Counted from the first letter of the stretch, positions 24,129-33,411 are shown. The stretch: 64,000 nt of DNA from an uncultured Bacteroidales bacterium (GCA_947588835.1 CANPZS010000002.1:27214-91213), one strand, 5' to 3'. Translations and numbers: made by a program. Notes: generated from the sequence alone by a model not told the origin.

Positions 24129-25139
24129 ATGAAATCAATCCTCGGCATCGGAAACGCCCTGACGGACATTCTCGCCATCCTTCCCGACGACACTTTTCTG
24201 CACAAATACCACCTTCCGAAAGGCAGCATGCAGCACGTGGACATGGAAACCGGAGACAAGATATGGCAGACGCTGAAGCAGGAGGTAGGGGTCCGCTACG
24301 TGGCCGGCGGTTCCGCGGCCAACACGATCGCCTGCACTTCCATTTTCGGAATGCCGTCCGGCTTCATAGGCAAGATAGGCGACGATGAGCTCGGACATCT
24401 TTTCAAGAGCGACCAGCAGCAGTACGGGGTGAACACGCGCCTGCTGAAAGGGAAAAGCTCGTCGGGACGCTCCATGGTGTTCATTACCGGGGCCAACGCC
24501 GAAAGGACTTTCGCCGTGTATCTCGGAGCCGCGCTCGAACTTGTTCCCGAAGACCTAAAGCCCGAATATTTCGAAGGCTACGACTATTTCCATATAGAGG
24601 GTTATCTCGTACAGAACCAGGCCCTCATCCGCACGGCGGTCCAGATGGCCAAGGAAGCCGGATGCATAATCTCCATAGACATGGCTTCATACAATGTGGT
24701 GGAGTCCAACGACGCATTCCTGCACGACATAGTGGACAAATACGTGGACATAGTCTTCGCAAACGAGACGGAATCCTATGCCTTCACCAAGCTTGAGCCG
24801 CGCGAGGCCATAGACGAGATCGCAAGGCACTGCAAGATAGCCGTAGTGAAGATAGGCAAGAACGGCTCCATGGTAAAAAGCGGCGACGAATACCATTTCA
24901 TAGAGCCGTGGCCGGCCTCCCCGATCGACGCCACCGGCGCCGGGGACACCTACGCGGCCGGATTCCTGTTCGCCCATTCGCTCGGCATGCCGCTCAGGGT
25001 ATGCGGGGAAACGGGCTCCATCATAGCGGCCAAGGTGGTCGAGGTGGTGGGCACCAAGATAGACATCCCGCGCTGGAAAGCCGCCAAGCAGGATATCCGC
25101 AGGCTCATTGCGGAATATGCCCCCGACGCCGCATGCTGA
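24129..25139 (+). CDS. PfkB-family sugar/nucleoside kinase (adenosine kinase-like)
   Basis: A ribokinase-fold kinase of 336 residues. Signatures are the substrate-side GGSAANTIACTSIFG near residue 57 and the ATP/anion-hole motif DATGAGDTYAAGF near residue 275 with the catalytic Asp. The N-terminus GIGNALTDI and the overall length resemble the adenosine kinase/fructokinase branch found widely in Bacteroidota. The exact substrate cannot be read. The stop codon overlaps the next gene's ATG by 7 bases, so translation is coupled. Confidence 0.85.
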   Translation: MKSILGIGNALTDILAILPDDTFLHKYHLPKGSMQHVDMETGDKIWQTLKQEVGVRYVAGGSAANTIACTSIFGMPSGFIGKIGDDELGHLFKSDQQQYGVNTRLLKGKSSSGRSMVFITGANAERTFAVYLGAALELVPEDLKPEYFEGYDYFHIEGYLVQNQALIRTAVQMAKEAGCIISIDMASYNVVESNDAFLHDIVDKYVDIVFANETESYAFTKLEPREAIDEIARHCKIAVVKIGKNGSMVKSGDEYHFIEPWPASPIDATGAGDTYAAGFLFAHSLGMPLRVCGETGSIIAAKVVEVVGTKIDIPRWKAAKQDIRRLIAEYAPDAAC

Positions 25140-25669
25140 GCCTTCTGAAAAACATATTCAGAAAAAGGTGTCTGAAACGCGAAAAAAGTTCATCGCGCAC
25201 GGGCATCGTCCCTCCGGAGAGCATCGATTCGGCGGTGGTGCTGCTGGACGGGGACGGCGACGGACTGCAGGAATGCACGGAAGCCGTTTCGGATTTCTTC
25301 AAAGAATACGGCATCCGCGGCAGGATAATCCTTCTCGACCTGAAATCTTCCCGTAAAGACGGCGAAGCGTTCGACGGGACCACCGTGACGTCCGATGACG
25401 TGAACTGGTACGGCAGGCCCTCCGCGGCCGTGACCGGACAGACGGAGCCGGACGGCAGGGGCCTGCTCCTCTCGCTCACCGACAGCCGCTCATTCACGGC
25501 CGAATATCTCGCCAAATGTTCCGGAGCCATATTCAAAATAGGCCGCAGGCAGCTGCCAGGCGACACGTTCGACCTCGTCATAAAGGAAAACGGAGAAACG
25601 CGGGCCTCTCAGGCGGAAATATTCCGCGAAATATTGTCAATGTTAAAAAAGATAAAGGCATGTCGATAA
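25133..25669 (+). CDS. Conserved Bacteroidota protein of unknown function (DUF6913-like)
   Basis: A 178-residue soluble protein starting MLSLLKNIFRKR, with a basic N-terminal helix followed by alternating strands and helices (SAVVLLDGDGDGLQEC, IILLDLKSS, LLLSLTDSRSFTAEYLAKCS, GAIFKIGRRQ). The pattern recalls small Bacteroidota proteins grouped as DUF6913, from memory and not confirmed. No catalytic motif is evident. It overlaps the kinase upstream by 7 bases and the DUF368 gene downstream by 10 bases, so the three are translated as a unit. Confidence 0.65.
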   Translation: MLSLLKNIFRKRCLKREKSSSRTGIVPPESIDSAVVLLDGDGDGLQECTEAVSDFFKEYGIRGRIILLDLKSSRKDGEAFDGTTVTSDDVNWYGRPSAAVTGQTEPDGRGLLLSLTDSRSFTAEYLAKCSGAIFKIGRRQLPGDTFDLVIKENGETRASQAEIFREILSMLKKIKACR

Positions 25670-26541
25670 AAAACAACGTGGGCGTCGCCCTCAAAGGATT
25701 CGGAATGGGAGCCGCCAACGTGGTGCCCGGAGTGTCGGGAGGCACGATAGCCCTGCTCTGCGGAATATTCGGCGAACTCATAGACTCGCTCAACGCATTC
25801 ATAACCCCCTCGACGTGGAAAACGCTTTTCAGAGGCGATTTCCGGGGATTCCTCGACAAAATCCACGGGAAATTCCTGTTCTGGCTCTTCATCGGCATCC
25901 TCCTGAGCGTATTCACACTCGCCAAGCTCGTCACCTGGACGCTGCGCCTCTATCCCGTACAGACATGGGCCTTCTTCTTCGGACTGATAGCCGCATCCGC
26001 GCTATGCATGCTCAGGGACATCCGCGGGTGGCAGGCGAAAGACATCCTCTTTACCGTGGCCGGCATCGCGCTCGGACTTCTGACAAGCACTCTCTCCCCC
26101 GCCGAAACGCCCGACTCCATGTGGTTCATAGCATTGTGCGGAGCCATAGCCGTATGCACGATGATTCTCCCCGGCATATCAGGCAGCTTCATCCTCGTCA
26201 TCCTCGGAAAATACGACTTCATAATGCAGGCGGTCGGTTCCATGGACATTCCCGTCATCTGTGTATTCGCCGCGGGAGCCGTCGCCGGAATATTGGCTTT
26301 CTCCAAATTTCTCCATTGGCTCCTCGCCCGCTTCGAACGCCAGACCATGCTGATTCTCATAGGCTTCGTCATCGGCACCCTCGTCAAGGTATGGCCATGG
26401 AGCGACATGGCTGCGGTAAGCGCCGCCAACAACCTGACGGCCACGCCCGGAGCGATGCACATACCTGCCGCGATAATCTGCGCCGTCGCGGGCGCCGCCT
26501 TCGTCCTCATCCTCGAGCTGCGTTCAGGGAAAAAGGCCTGA
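25660..26541 (+). CDS. DUF368 membrane protein (PopT-like undecaprenyl-phosphate translocase family)
   Basis: A 293-residue protein with 8 or more hydrophobic segments. It carries the paired DUF368 signatures GAANVVPGVSGGTIALLCG near the N-terminus and ILPGISGSFILVILGKY in the second half, an internal repeat of PGxSGS/G loops. DUF368 members have been shown in other bacteria to return undecaprenyl phosphate across the membrane for cell-wall synthesis; that role here is inferred. The ATG at 25660 lies inside the end of the upstream gene. The operon may end here, since a new promoter follows. Confidence 0.85.
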   Translation: MSIKNNVGVALKGFGMGAANVVPGVSGGTIALLCGIFGELIDSLNAFITPSTWKTLFRGDFRGFLDKIHGKFLFWLFIGILLSVFTLAKLVTWTLRLYPVQTWAFFFGLIAASALCMLRDIRGWQAKDILFTVAGIALGLLTSTLSPAETPDSMWFIALCGAIAVCTMILPGISGSFILVILGKYDFIMQAVGSMDIPVICVFAAGAVAGILAFSKFLHWLLARFERQTMLILIGFVIGTLVKVWPWSDMAAVSAANNLTATPGAMHIPAAIICAVAGAAFVLILELRSGKKA

Positions 26542-26561
26542 CAATTTCTTTCCGCGATTTG

Positions 26562-26593
26562 TTTGCAAAAAGATATTTTTTGTATAATTTTGC
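26562..26593 (+). promoter_or_regulatory. Promoter of the ABC export operon
   Basis: TTTG (26562-26565), a 19-base spacer and TAATTTTG (26585-26592) fully match the Bacteroidota consensus, 29 bases upstream of the ATPase ATG. Confidence 0.75.
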
Positions 26594-26621
26594 AGCGTAC
26601 TATTAAACTAATACACATACA

Positions 26622-27344
26622 ATGCTTATCGAACTCAAGGATCTGAACAAGACCTATGACAACGGACAGCCTCTGCACGTGCTCAAGGGAATAAATCTCA
26701 GCATCGACCGTGGAGAGTTCGTCTCGATAATGGGCGCGTCCGGATCCGGCAAATCGACTCTGCTGAACATTCTGGGCATGCTCGACAACTACGACTGCGG
26801 AGAATACCGTCTCGCGGGCAGGCTGATAAAGGATCTGAGCGAAAAGACGGCGGCTGACTACCGCAACCGCATGATAGGATTCATTTTCCAGTCATACAAC
26901 CTCATCGGGTTCAAGACGGCCGTCGAAAACGTGGAGCTGCCCCTTTTCTATCGGGGCACCGGACGTAAGGAACGGCACCGCAAAGCCATGGAATACCTTG
27001 AACGCCTCGGCCTGAAAGACTGGGCGGCGCATTATCCCAATGAGATGTCGGGCGGACAGAGGCAGCGCGTGGCCATAGCGCGGGCGCTCATCACAAAGCC
27101 CGAAATAATCCTTGCCGACGAGCCCACCGGGGCGCTCGACTCGAAGACCTCCGTTGAGATAATGTCCCTGCTGAAAGAACTCAACGCCTCCGAAAACATG
27201 ACCGTGATAGTGGTGACGCACGAGAGCGGGGTAGCCAACGAAACGAACAAAATAATCCATATAAAAGATGGAGTAATAGGGGAAATAGAAGACAATTCCG
27301 CCCACGCGTCATCCCCCTTCGGCGCCGACGGCGTCATGAAATAA
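26622..27344 (+). CDS. ABC transporter ATPase (MacB/LolD type)
   Basis: A 240-residue ATPase with Walker A GASGSGKSTLLN, Q loop FIFQSYNLIGF, signature motif MSGGQRQRVAIARAL and Walker B IILADEPTGALDSKT. The spacing and the sequence after the Q loop place it in the LolD/MacB group that drives FtsX-type permeases. It is the first gene of a five-gene operon with two permeases, an adaptor and an outer-membrane channel, so it probably powers a tripartite exporter (peptide, toxin or lipid; unknown). Confidence 0.93.
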   Translation: MLIELKDLNKTYDNGQPLHVLKGINLSIDRGEFVSIMGASGSGKSTLLNILGMLDNYDCGEYRLAGRLIKDLSEKTAADYRNRMIGFIFQSYNLIGFKTAVENVELPLFYRGTGRKERHRKAMEYLERLGLKDWAAHYPNEMSGGQRQRVAIARALITKPEIILADEPTGALDSKTSVEIMSLLKELNASENMTVIVVTHESGVANETNKIIHIKDGVIGEIEDNSAHASSPFGADGVMK

Positions 27345-27350
27345 AAAGCC

Positions 27351-28616
27351 ATGAGGGACATTCTCGAAGAAATATGGAGCACGATCCGGCAGAACAAGCT
27401 CAGGACCGCCCTTACCGGATTCGCGGTCGCCTGGGGGATATTCATGCTGATAGTCATGCTCGGGGCCGGCAACGGGGTGCTCAACGCGCTGAACAGCAAC
27501 ACCGGAATGCTCGACAACAACATGGCGATATTCAGCGGCTCCACAAGCAAGGCCTATGCAGGATACCAAAAATGGCGTTCCATAAATTTTGACACGAGAG
27601 ACGTCGACGCCCTCGGAGAGGGCTACTTCGCCGAACGCGTGGACTATGTGAGCCCGTACATAGAGCAGGGCGACACGCTCGTATTCAAAGACTATTTCCT
27701 GCCCGCAAGAATGTGCGGGGTGACCCCCGAATTCAAGGACATAGACAAAATAGAGCTGACGGCCGGACGCTTCATCAATGTACCCGACATGGACGGACTG
27801 CGGAAAATGATAGTAATAGGCAGTTTTGAGGCGGAACTGCTCGCCGGGGGAAACGACGCAGGCAGTCTCATAGGCCAGAACGTAAAGATAGGTCCGTTTT
27901 CCTACAAGATTGCGGGCATCTACAAGTCCGAAGAAAACGATTACAGCGATGACGCCACGGTCTATGTGCCGTACAGCACGCTCAACGCCATTTTCGCCAA
28001 AGGCAATGACATTTCCACCATATATATTTCATTCCATGACATAGACACCGAAGAGGAAAACGATGCTTTTCAGGACAGATACCGCAGCATAGTCAACAAC
28101 CACCACAACGCCGCTCCCGACGACAAAGGAACCATCTTCGTATGGAACGGCACGATAATCGGCATGCAGATGAACAAGGCCGTCCGCATCATGAACACCG
28201 CGCTGTGGATTTTGGGAATATTCACCCTCCTGAGCGGCATAGTCGGAGTATCCAACATAATGCTCATCACCGTCAAGGAGCGCACCCGCGAATTCGGCAT
28301 ACGCAAGTCGATAGGCGCGAGGCCCGGCGCGATACTTAAGCTCATAATCGCCGAAAGCGTCGCGATAACCGCTTTCTTCGGATACATAGGCATGGTGTGC
28401 GGACTTCTCGTAAACCATATAATGGACGTCACCATGTCGGACTCCCCTATCGACACAGGCCTCATGCAGGTGACGATGTTCGTAGATCCCACCGTGGACA
28501 TCGACGTGGCCATAAAAGCCACGCTGCTGCTCATCATCGCAGGTACGCTCGCCGGCCTTATACCGGCGCGCAAAGCGGCCCGCATCAGACCGATAGAAGC
28601 ACTTAAGGCGGAATAG
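27351..28616 (+). CDS. MacB/FtsX-type ABC permease 1
   Basis: A 421-residue permease with an N-terminal TM segment (LTGFAVAWGIFMLIVMLGAG), a large periplasmic MacB_PCD domain (about residues 45-270) and three C-terminal TM segments, the first with the conserved GVSNIMLITVKERTREFGIR and the last ending AGLIPARKAARIRPIEALKAE. It follows the ATPase by 6 bases. Together with the next gene it would give a heterodimeric permease. Confidence 0.92.
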   Translation: MRDILEEIWSTIRQNKLRTALTGFAVAWGIFMLIVMLGAGNGVLNALNSNTGMLDNNMAIFSGSTSKAYAGYQKWRSINFDTRDVDALGEGYFAERVDYVSPYIEQGDTLVFKDYFLPARMCGVTPEFKDIDKIELTAGRFINVPDMDGLRKMIVIGSFEAELLAGGNDAGSLIGQNVKIGPFSYKIAGIYKSEENDYSDDATVYVPYSTLNAIFAKGNDISTIYISFHDIDTEEENDAFQDRYRSIVNNHHNAAPDDKGTIFVWNGTIIGMQMNKAVRIMNTALWILGIFTLLSGIVGVSNIMLITVKERTREFGIRKSIGARPGAILKLIIAESVAITAFFGYIGMVCGLLVNHIMDVTMSDSPIDTGLMQVTMFVDPTVDIDVAIKATLLLIIAGTLAGLIPARKAARIRPIEALKAE

Positions 28617-28619
28617 ACC

Positions 28620-29864
28620 ATGATCAGATTCGACATAGACAGCTTGCACGAAATCAGAGAGACCCTCGGCCGCAACCGCAGCCGCACCCTGCTGACAGGA
28701 TTCGGCGTGTTCTGGGGCGTCTTCATGATGCTCGTCCTCATGGGAGGCGGACAGGGGCTCAAGGCCCTGCTGACGCAGACGCTCGAAGGCTTCGCCACGA
28801 ATTCGGGATATCTGGTTCCGAACAGCACGTCCAAGGCCTACAAAGGCTTTGCACGCAGCCGCCAGTGGAGCCTGACCACGGACGACATGGAAAAACTGCG
28901 CCTCTCCATTCCGGAAATAGACATAATGACGGCAAATACTCGCATAAGGGCCACGGCCGTGTATGAAGACAAAAAATATTATTGCGACGGGAAAGGAGTA
29001 TATCCCGAATATATATACATGGAACCTCCCGTCATCAAATACGGCAGATATATAAATGAGGTGGACATGCGGCAGGAACGCAAGGTATGCGTCATCGGGG
29101 AGCGCGTATACAAAACGCTGTTTCCCGAAGGAGGAGACCCCTGCGGACGCTTCATCGAGATGAACGGCATCTATTATCGGATCGTCGGCCTGAACGTGAG
29201 CAACGGAAACGTAGGAGTCAACGGATGGACGCCCAATTCGGTGGTCATACCCATGACCGTCCTCCAGAAGACATACAACCGCGGCAACACGGTGGACATG
29301 ATATGCATGACGGCAAAACCGGGCTGCAAGATAAAGGAAATCCTCAGAAAGGCGAGGACGATACTGGCAAAGGAGCACACCTTCGACCCGGAGGACAAAA
29401 AGGCCCTTTTCGAAGTGAACGCCGAAGAGATGTTCAGCATCGTCGACAAGCTCTTCAAGGGAGTGAACCTGCTCATCTGGCTCGTAGGATTCGGCACATT
29501 GCTCGCCGCCGCCATAGGAGTATCCAATATAATGATGGTGACGGTGAAGGAAAGGACCACCGAGATAGGCATAAGAAGGGCCATAGGGGCCACGCCCAAA
29601 ATGATTCTTTCCCAGATCCTTTTCGAAAGCGCCATACTGACACTCCTTGCGGGGTTGCTCGGGATAGTGTTTTCCGTCCTCACGCTCAGCATGGCCGACA
29701 TTGTAACGGCGGCGACAGGAACCGAAGGAGTGCAGTTCCAGGTTAATTTCGGGACCGCAGTCCTCATGGCAGCGATGCTCGCCGCATTGGGCATGCTCGC
29801 CGGACTGCCGCCGGCACTGAGGGCCATGAACATAAAGCCCGTGGATGCGATGCGGGATGAATAA
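28620..29864 (+). CDS. MacB/FtsX-type ABC permease 2
   Basis: A 414-residue paralog of the preceding permease with the same layout: an N-terminal TM segment (LTGFGVFWGVFMMLVLMGGG), a periplasmic domain and three C-terminal TM segments with GVSNIMMVTVKERTTEIGIR and PPALRAMNIKPVDAMRDE. It starts 3 bases after permease 1. Paired unequal permeases with a separate ATPase are common in Bacteroidota. Confidence 0.92.
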   Translation: MIRFDIDSLHEIRETLGRNRSRTLLTGFGVFWGVFMMLVLMGGGQGLKALLTQTLEGFATNSGYLVPNSTSKAYKGFARSRQWSLTTDDMEKLRLSIPEIDIMTANTRIRATAVYEDKKYYCDGKGVYPEYIYMEPPVIKYGRYINEVDMRQERKVCVIGERVYKTLFPEGGDPCGRFIEMNGIYYRIVGLNVSNGNVGVNGWTPNSVVIPMTVLQKTYNRGNTVDMICMTAKPGCKIKEILRKARTILAKEHTFDPEDKKALFEVNAEEMFSIVDKLFKGVNLLIWLVGFGTLLAAAIGVSNIMMVTVKERTTEIGIRRAIGATPKMILSQILFESAILTLLAGLLGIVFSVLTLSMADIVTAATGTEGVQFQVNFGTAVLMAAMLAALGMLAGLPPALRAMNIKPVDAMRDE

Positions 29865-29886
29865 AAGACAAAGCAAAGACAGAAAT

Positions 29887-30978
29887 ATGAAAAAAATTTC
29901 AAAGTACATCTGGACGGCTGTCGCCGTCGCCGTTTTCCTCGGGACCTTCGTATATCTGTACGACAAATCCCGTCCGAAAGAAATCGTCTACGAACAGCTT
30001 GAAGCCTCGGTGAAAGACATTTCGCGCTCCACCATAGTGACGGGACGCATCGTGCCCCGCGACGAAGTGAACATCAAGCCGCAGATAAGCGGCATCATCT
30101 CCGAACTCTACAAGGAGGCCGGCGAGCAGGTCAGCGCAGGAGAAGTCATAGCCAAAGTCAAGGTCATCCCGGAAATGAGCTCGCTGAGCTCGGCGCAGAG
30201 CCGCGTCCGGCTGTCCGAAATCAACCTCAGACAGGCACAGACGGACTTCGACAGGGAAAAATCGCTTTTCGACAAAAAACTCGTCAGCGCGGAAGAATAC
30301 GACAAATACGAACAGGCGCTCGCCCAGGCCAAGGAAGAATACTCCGCGGCCAAAGACGCCCTTGAAGTGATCCGCGACGGGGTTTCGGCAAGCAACGCAT
30401 CATCGAGCTCCACCCTCGTGCGCTCCACCATATCAGGGCTCATACTTGACATACCTGTGAAAGTGGGCAACTCCGTCATTCTCAGCAACACCTTCAACGA
30501 CGGCACCACCATAGCCACCGTAGCGAACATGAACGACCTCATATTCGACGGCAACGTGGACGAGACCGAAGTGGGCAGACTGAGCGAAGGCACCCCGGTC
30601 ATAATCTCCATAGGAGCCCTGCAGAACGTCCGTTTCGACGCACGGCTCGAATACATAGCGCCCAAGGCGACCGTAAACAACGGCGCCAACCAGTTCGAAA
30701 TCAAAGCCGCCGTCACAGTGCCGGAAGGCACGAAGATACGCTCAGGCTACAGCGCCAATGCCGAAATCGTCCTCGAGAGCGCAAAGCAGGTGCTGACAGT
30801 GCCTGAAAGCGCGGTCGAATTCGCCGCTGACTCGGCATTCGTCTACAGGCTCGGCGACGACGGCACATATTCGCGCACCCCCGTCGGGACCGGCCTCAGC
30901 GACGGAGTGAACATAGAAATCACGTCCGGCCTGCAGGCGGCCGACAAAATCCGCGGAAACAGGATCATAGAAAAATGA
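29887..30978 (+). CDS. Periplasmic adaptor (HlyD/MacA-type membrane fusion protein)
   Basis: A 363-residue protein anchored by an N-terminal TM segment (YIWTAVAVAVFLGTFVYL). A lipoyl/barrel-sandwich half (VNIKPQISGIISELYKEAGE) leads into a coiled-coil hairpin (about residues 95-165, many Glu/Ala/Gln) and a beta-barrel region (ANMNDLIFDGNVDETEVG). It would bridge the permeases to the TolC-type channel encoded next. ATG 29887 is preferred over an upstream in-frame ATG at 29845 that overlaps the permease gene. Confidence 0.92.
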   Translation: MKKISKYIWTAVAVAVFLGTFVYLYDKSRPKEIVYEQLEASVKDISRSTIVTGRIVPRDEVNIKPQISGIISELYKEAGEQVSAGEVIAKVKVIPEMSSLSSAQSRVRLSEINLRQAQTDFDREKSLFDKKLVSAEEYDKYEQALAQAKEEYSAAKDALEVIRDGVSASNASSSSTLVRSTISGLILDIPVKVGNSVILSNTFNDGTTIATVANMNDLIFDGNVDETEVGRLSEGTPVIISIGALQNVRFDARLEYIAPKATVNNGANQFEIKAAVTVPEGTKIRSGYSANAEIVLESAKQVLTVPESAVEFAADSAFVYRLGDDGTYSRTPVGTGLSDGVNIEITSGLQAADKIRGNRIIEK

Positions 30979-30982
30979 CGCC

Positions 30983-32299
30983 ATGAAAAAATCGATCTTG
31001 ATCATAATCGTCACGGCGGCGGCCGCAATGAACGCTGGAGCGCAGAATCCCTGGACATTGCAGGACTGCATCAGGTACGCTTTGGAGCACAACATAAACA
31101 TCCGGCAGAGGGAAAACGCAGTGAAGCGGAGCGAAATAGAGCTTGAGACCGCGGCCGCCGGCAGGCTTCCCGCCGTATCCGCCGGAGCGTCCCAGAACGT
31201 ATCGTTCGGAAGGGGCCTCACCGCCGACAACACCTACGCCAATACCAATACGGCCACGACCGGATTCAGCCTCGGCGCGGACATCAACCTTTTCAGCGGA
31301 TTCAGGACCAGAAACACCATAGTCCGGAGCAGGCTCGACCTCGAAGCGGCCACTGCCGACCTCGAAAAAGCCCGCGACGACATAAGGGTCAGCATTGCGC
31401 AGGCATACGTGCAGATACTGTACGGCATGGAACTGGCCGAAACCGCCGCGAGACAGATCGACATCGACGCGCAGCACGTGGAAAGGATTTCGGAAATGGC
31501 CGCCAACGGCAAGGCGAGCGAAGTAGAGCTTTCGCAGCAGAAAGCCGCCCTCGCGCAAAGCAGGCTCACCGCCACTCAGGCGGAAAACAATCTGAAGCTC
31601 GCCCTGCTGGACCTTGCGCAGCTGCTGGAACTGCCGTCCCCCGAAGGCTTCTCGATAGTGCGCCCCGAAACGGAGACCGTCGGCACATTGCTTCCCTCGC
31701 CCGAAGAAATCTATGACGCCGCCGTAACTCTCAGGCCGTCCATAAAGGCCGAAGAAAGCCGCCTGAAAAGCAGCCAGAGCGCCATCGCCATAGCGAAATC
31801 ACCGCTTTACCCGTCGCTGTCGCTTTCCGGAGGGATAGGAAGCAATTTCTACAAATCCTCGTCCATCCCTTCCGAGGCTTTCTGGGCGCAGATCAACAAC
31901 AATTTCAGCCAATATATAGGGCTCAGCCTCAGCATACCCATTTTCAGCCGCTTCTCCACGCGCAACGGCATAAAAAGCGCGGAACTCTACCGCGACGACC
32001 AGAGACTCCAGCTGGAGAATGCGAAAAAAGCCCTTTACAAAGAGATACAGCAAGCCTACTACGGAGCCGTCGCGGCCCGTGACAAACTGCAAAGCAGCCG
32101 TGAGGCGGCCGTCAGCAGCGAAGCATCGTTCAAACTCGTGGAAGCCAAATACGAAAACGAAAAAGCCGGGATAACGGAATTCAACGAAGCCAAGAACCAA
32201 TATCTGAAATCAGTGTCCGACCTCGCCCAGGCGCAATATGAATTCATATACTACGTGAAACTGCTGGACTTCTACAAGGGGGAAGAACTCCGTTTCTGA
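30983..32299 (+). CDS. TolC-family outer membrane efflux protein
   Basis: A 438-residue precursor with signal peptide (cleavage after NAGAQ near residue 21), then two structurally repeated halves of long helices and strands typical of TolC/OprM. Landmarks are WTLQDCIRYALEHNINIRQ at the mature N-terminus and SLSIPIFSRFSTRN in the second half. It completes the export operon and overlaps nothing downstream; the tRNA-Arg promoter follows. Confidence 0.93.
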   Translation: MKKSILIIIVTAAAAMNAGAQNPWTLQDCIRYALEHNINIRQRENAVKRSEIELETAAAGRLPAVSAGASQNVSFGRGLTADNTYANTNTATTGFSLGADINLFSGFRTRNTIVRSRLDLEAATADLEKARDDIRVSIAQAYVQILYGMELAETAARQIDIDAQHVERISEMAANGKASEVELSQQKAALAQSRLTATQAENNLKLALLDLAQLLELPSPEGFSIVRPETETVGTLLPSPEEIYDAAVTLRPSIKAEESRLKSSQSAIAIAKSPLYPSLSLSGGIGSNFYKSSSIPSEAFWAQINNNFSQYIGLSLSIPIFSRFSTRNGIKSAELYRDDQRLQLENAKKALYKEIQQAYYGAVAARDKLQSSREAAVSSEASFKLVEAKYENEKAGITEFNEAKNQYLKSVSDLAQAQYEFIYYVKLLDFYKGEELRF

Positions 32300-32305
32300 A
32301 AAGTC

Positions 32306-32340
32306 CTTGCGCGATAGTCGGGAAAATTAGCTATATTTGC
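32306..32340 (+). promoter_or_regulatory. Promoter of tRNA-Arg
   Basis: TATATTTGC at 32332-32340 matches the -7 consensus, with CTTG at 32306-32309 as a possible -33 box (spacer 22 bases, slightly long). The tRNA starts 8 bases after the -7 box. Confidence 0.65.
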
Positions 32341-32347
32341 AGCCGCT

Positions 32348-32421
32348 GGTCGAGTAGCTCAGCTGGATAGAGCAACAGCCTTCTAAGCTGTGGGTCTTGG
32401 GTTCGAATCCCAACTCGATCA
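32348..32421 (+). tRNA. tRNA-Arg(TCT)
   Basis: A 74-base cloverleaf with acceptor GGTCGAG/CTCGATC (one G-T pair), D stem GCTC/GAGC, anticodon stem ACAGC/GCTGT, loop CTTCTAA (anticodon TCT) and T arm TTGGG-TTCGAAT-CCCAA. A recombinase gene lies immediately downstream on the opposite strand. Confidence 0.95.
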
Positions 32422-32431
32422 CATGCACAAA

Positions 32432-32466
32432 GAAACCGGCCTGCGAGGACCGGCTTCTTCTTTTTT
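32432..32466 (+). terminator. Terminator after tRNA-Arg
   Basis: A hairpin built on GAAACCGG and CCGGCTTC (one mismatch) with an inner CCT/AGG extension, followed by six T residues, starting 11 bases after the tRNA. Confidence 0.75.
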
Positions 32467-32484
32467 ATAGCCTGACGGACATCC

Positions 32485-33411
32485 CTATCTGAAAAACTTG
32501 CTCATCTGCTCCACGCATTTTTTCTTCTGCTCCATGTTGGGATGGACATAAAGATTCAGAGTGGTGCTTATGTCCGAATGGCCGAGAAGGACGCTCACGG
32601 TCTTATAGTCGCAATGGCTCTCTATGCAGCGCGTCGCGAAACTGTGGCGCAGGCCGTGGAACTTGATCGGCGGCATTCCCAATTTTATCATAAGGTTCTT
32701 GTAATAATTGCGGTACGTCCTCGGCTCCACGGGATGTTCGCCGTTGGTAAGGACGAAATACGAGCCGTTCACTACGCGTTTCAACGGCCGGATCATCTGC
32801 ATCAGCTCTTTGGTCATGGGCACCTCCCGGATGGAATTCTTGGATTTGGGGGTATCTATCACCACTTCCGTGCGCCGGCAGGCATTGTCGAACAGGTATA
32901 TGCGCTGTATGGTCTTGGAGACCCTTATGACCCCGCCGTCGACGTCAAGGTCGTTCCACGTAAGGGCGCACACCTCCCCTATCCGCAGACCCGAGCTCAG
33001 ACAGATATAGATGCCGAAATTCATGCAGGTGAAATTGCTCTTAAGATAAGCCATCACCTTGCGCTGATCGGAAATATTCAGAGTCACCACGTCATGCCTC
33101 TCCCTGTCGGTTGGAAAGCGCACGTCTATGGGGTGATATTCAAGCCACTTGTTCTTGACGCCGAAGCGCAGGATCATCTTCAGCACTATAAGGATGTCCT
33201 TTACCGTCTTTTGCGACAATCCCTGCTCCAGCTTCCCAAGGACGAATTTCTGCACATCCTCCTCGGTGATGTCGGAGCTGTCCCCGAAAGCGTCAATCAA
33301 GTGTTTGTTGATCAACAGAGAGTAAGCGGCATACGTCGACCTCTTGACGTATTGCTTCTTGTCGTTCTGCCATAGAGCGACAAGTTCATTAAATGTTTTC
33401 TTGTTGTCCAT
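32485..33411 (-). CDS. Tyrosine recombinase, invertase-like
   Basis: A 308-residue site-specific recombinase with an N-terminal SAM-like core-binding domain (residues about 5-90) and a catalytic domain. Active-site residues are all present: Arg143 in SGLRIGEV, His252 and Arg255 in FHGLRHSF, His278 in LLGHSD and Tyr288 in LNLYVHP. Size and sequence resemble the Bacteroides tyrosine DNA invertases (cluster 3b type) more than the larger conjugative-transposon integrases; this is from memory. No other mobile-element gene is adjacent. A 14-bp inverted repeat brackets its start. Its 3' end faces tRNA-Arg(TCT), so an integrase role is also possible. Confidence 0.85.
   Translation of the reverse strand: MDNKKTFNELVALWQNDKKQYVKRSTYAAYSLLINKHLIDAFGDSSDITEEDVQKFVLGKLEQGLSQKTVKDILIVLKMILRFGVKNKWLEYHPIDVRFPTDRERHDVVTLNISDQRKVMAYLKSNFTCMNFGIYICLSSGLRIGEVCALTWNDLDVDGGVIRVSKTIQRIYLFDNACRRTEVVIDTPKSKNSIREVPMTKELMQMIRPLKRVVNGSYFVLTNGEHPVEPRTYRNYYKNLMIKLGMPPIKFHGLRHSFATRCIESHCDYKTVSVLLGHSDISTTLNLYVHPNMEQKKKCVEQMSKFFR

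Noticed and set aside
28029..29966. A 645-codon open frame antisense to the permease genes
   Set aside because: Composition rich in His, Tyr and Arg without motifs; the sense permeases are well supported.
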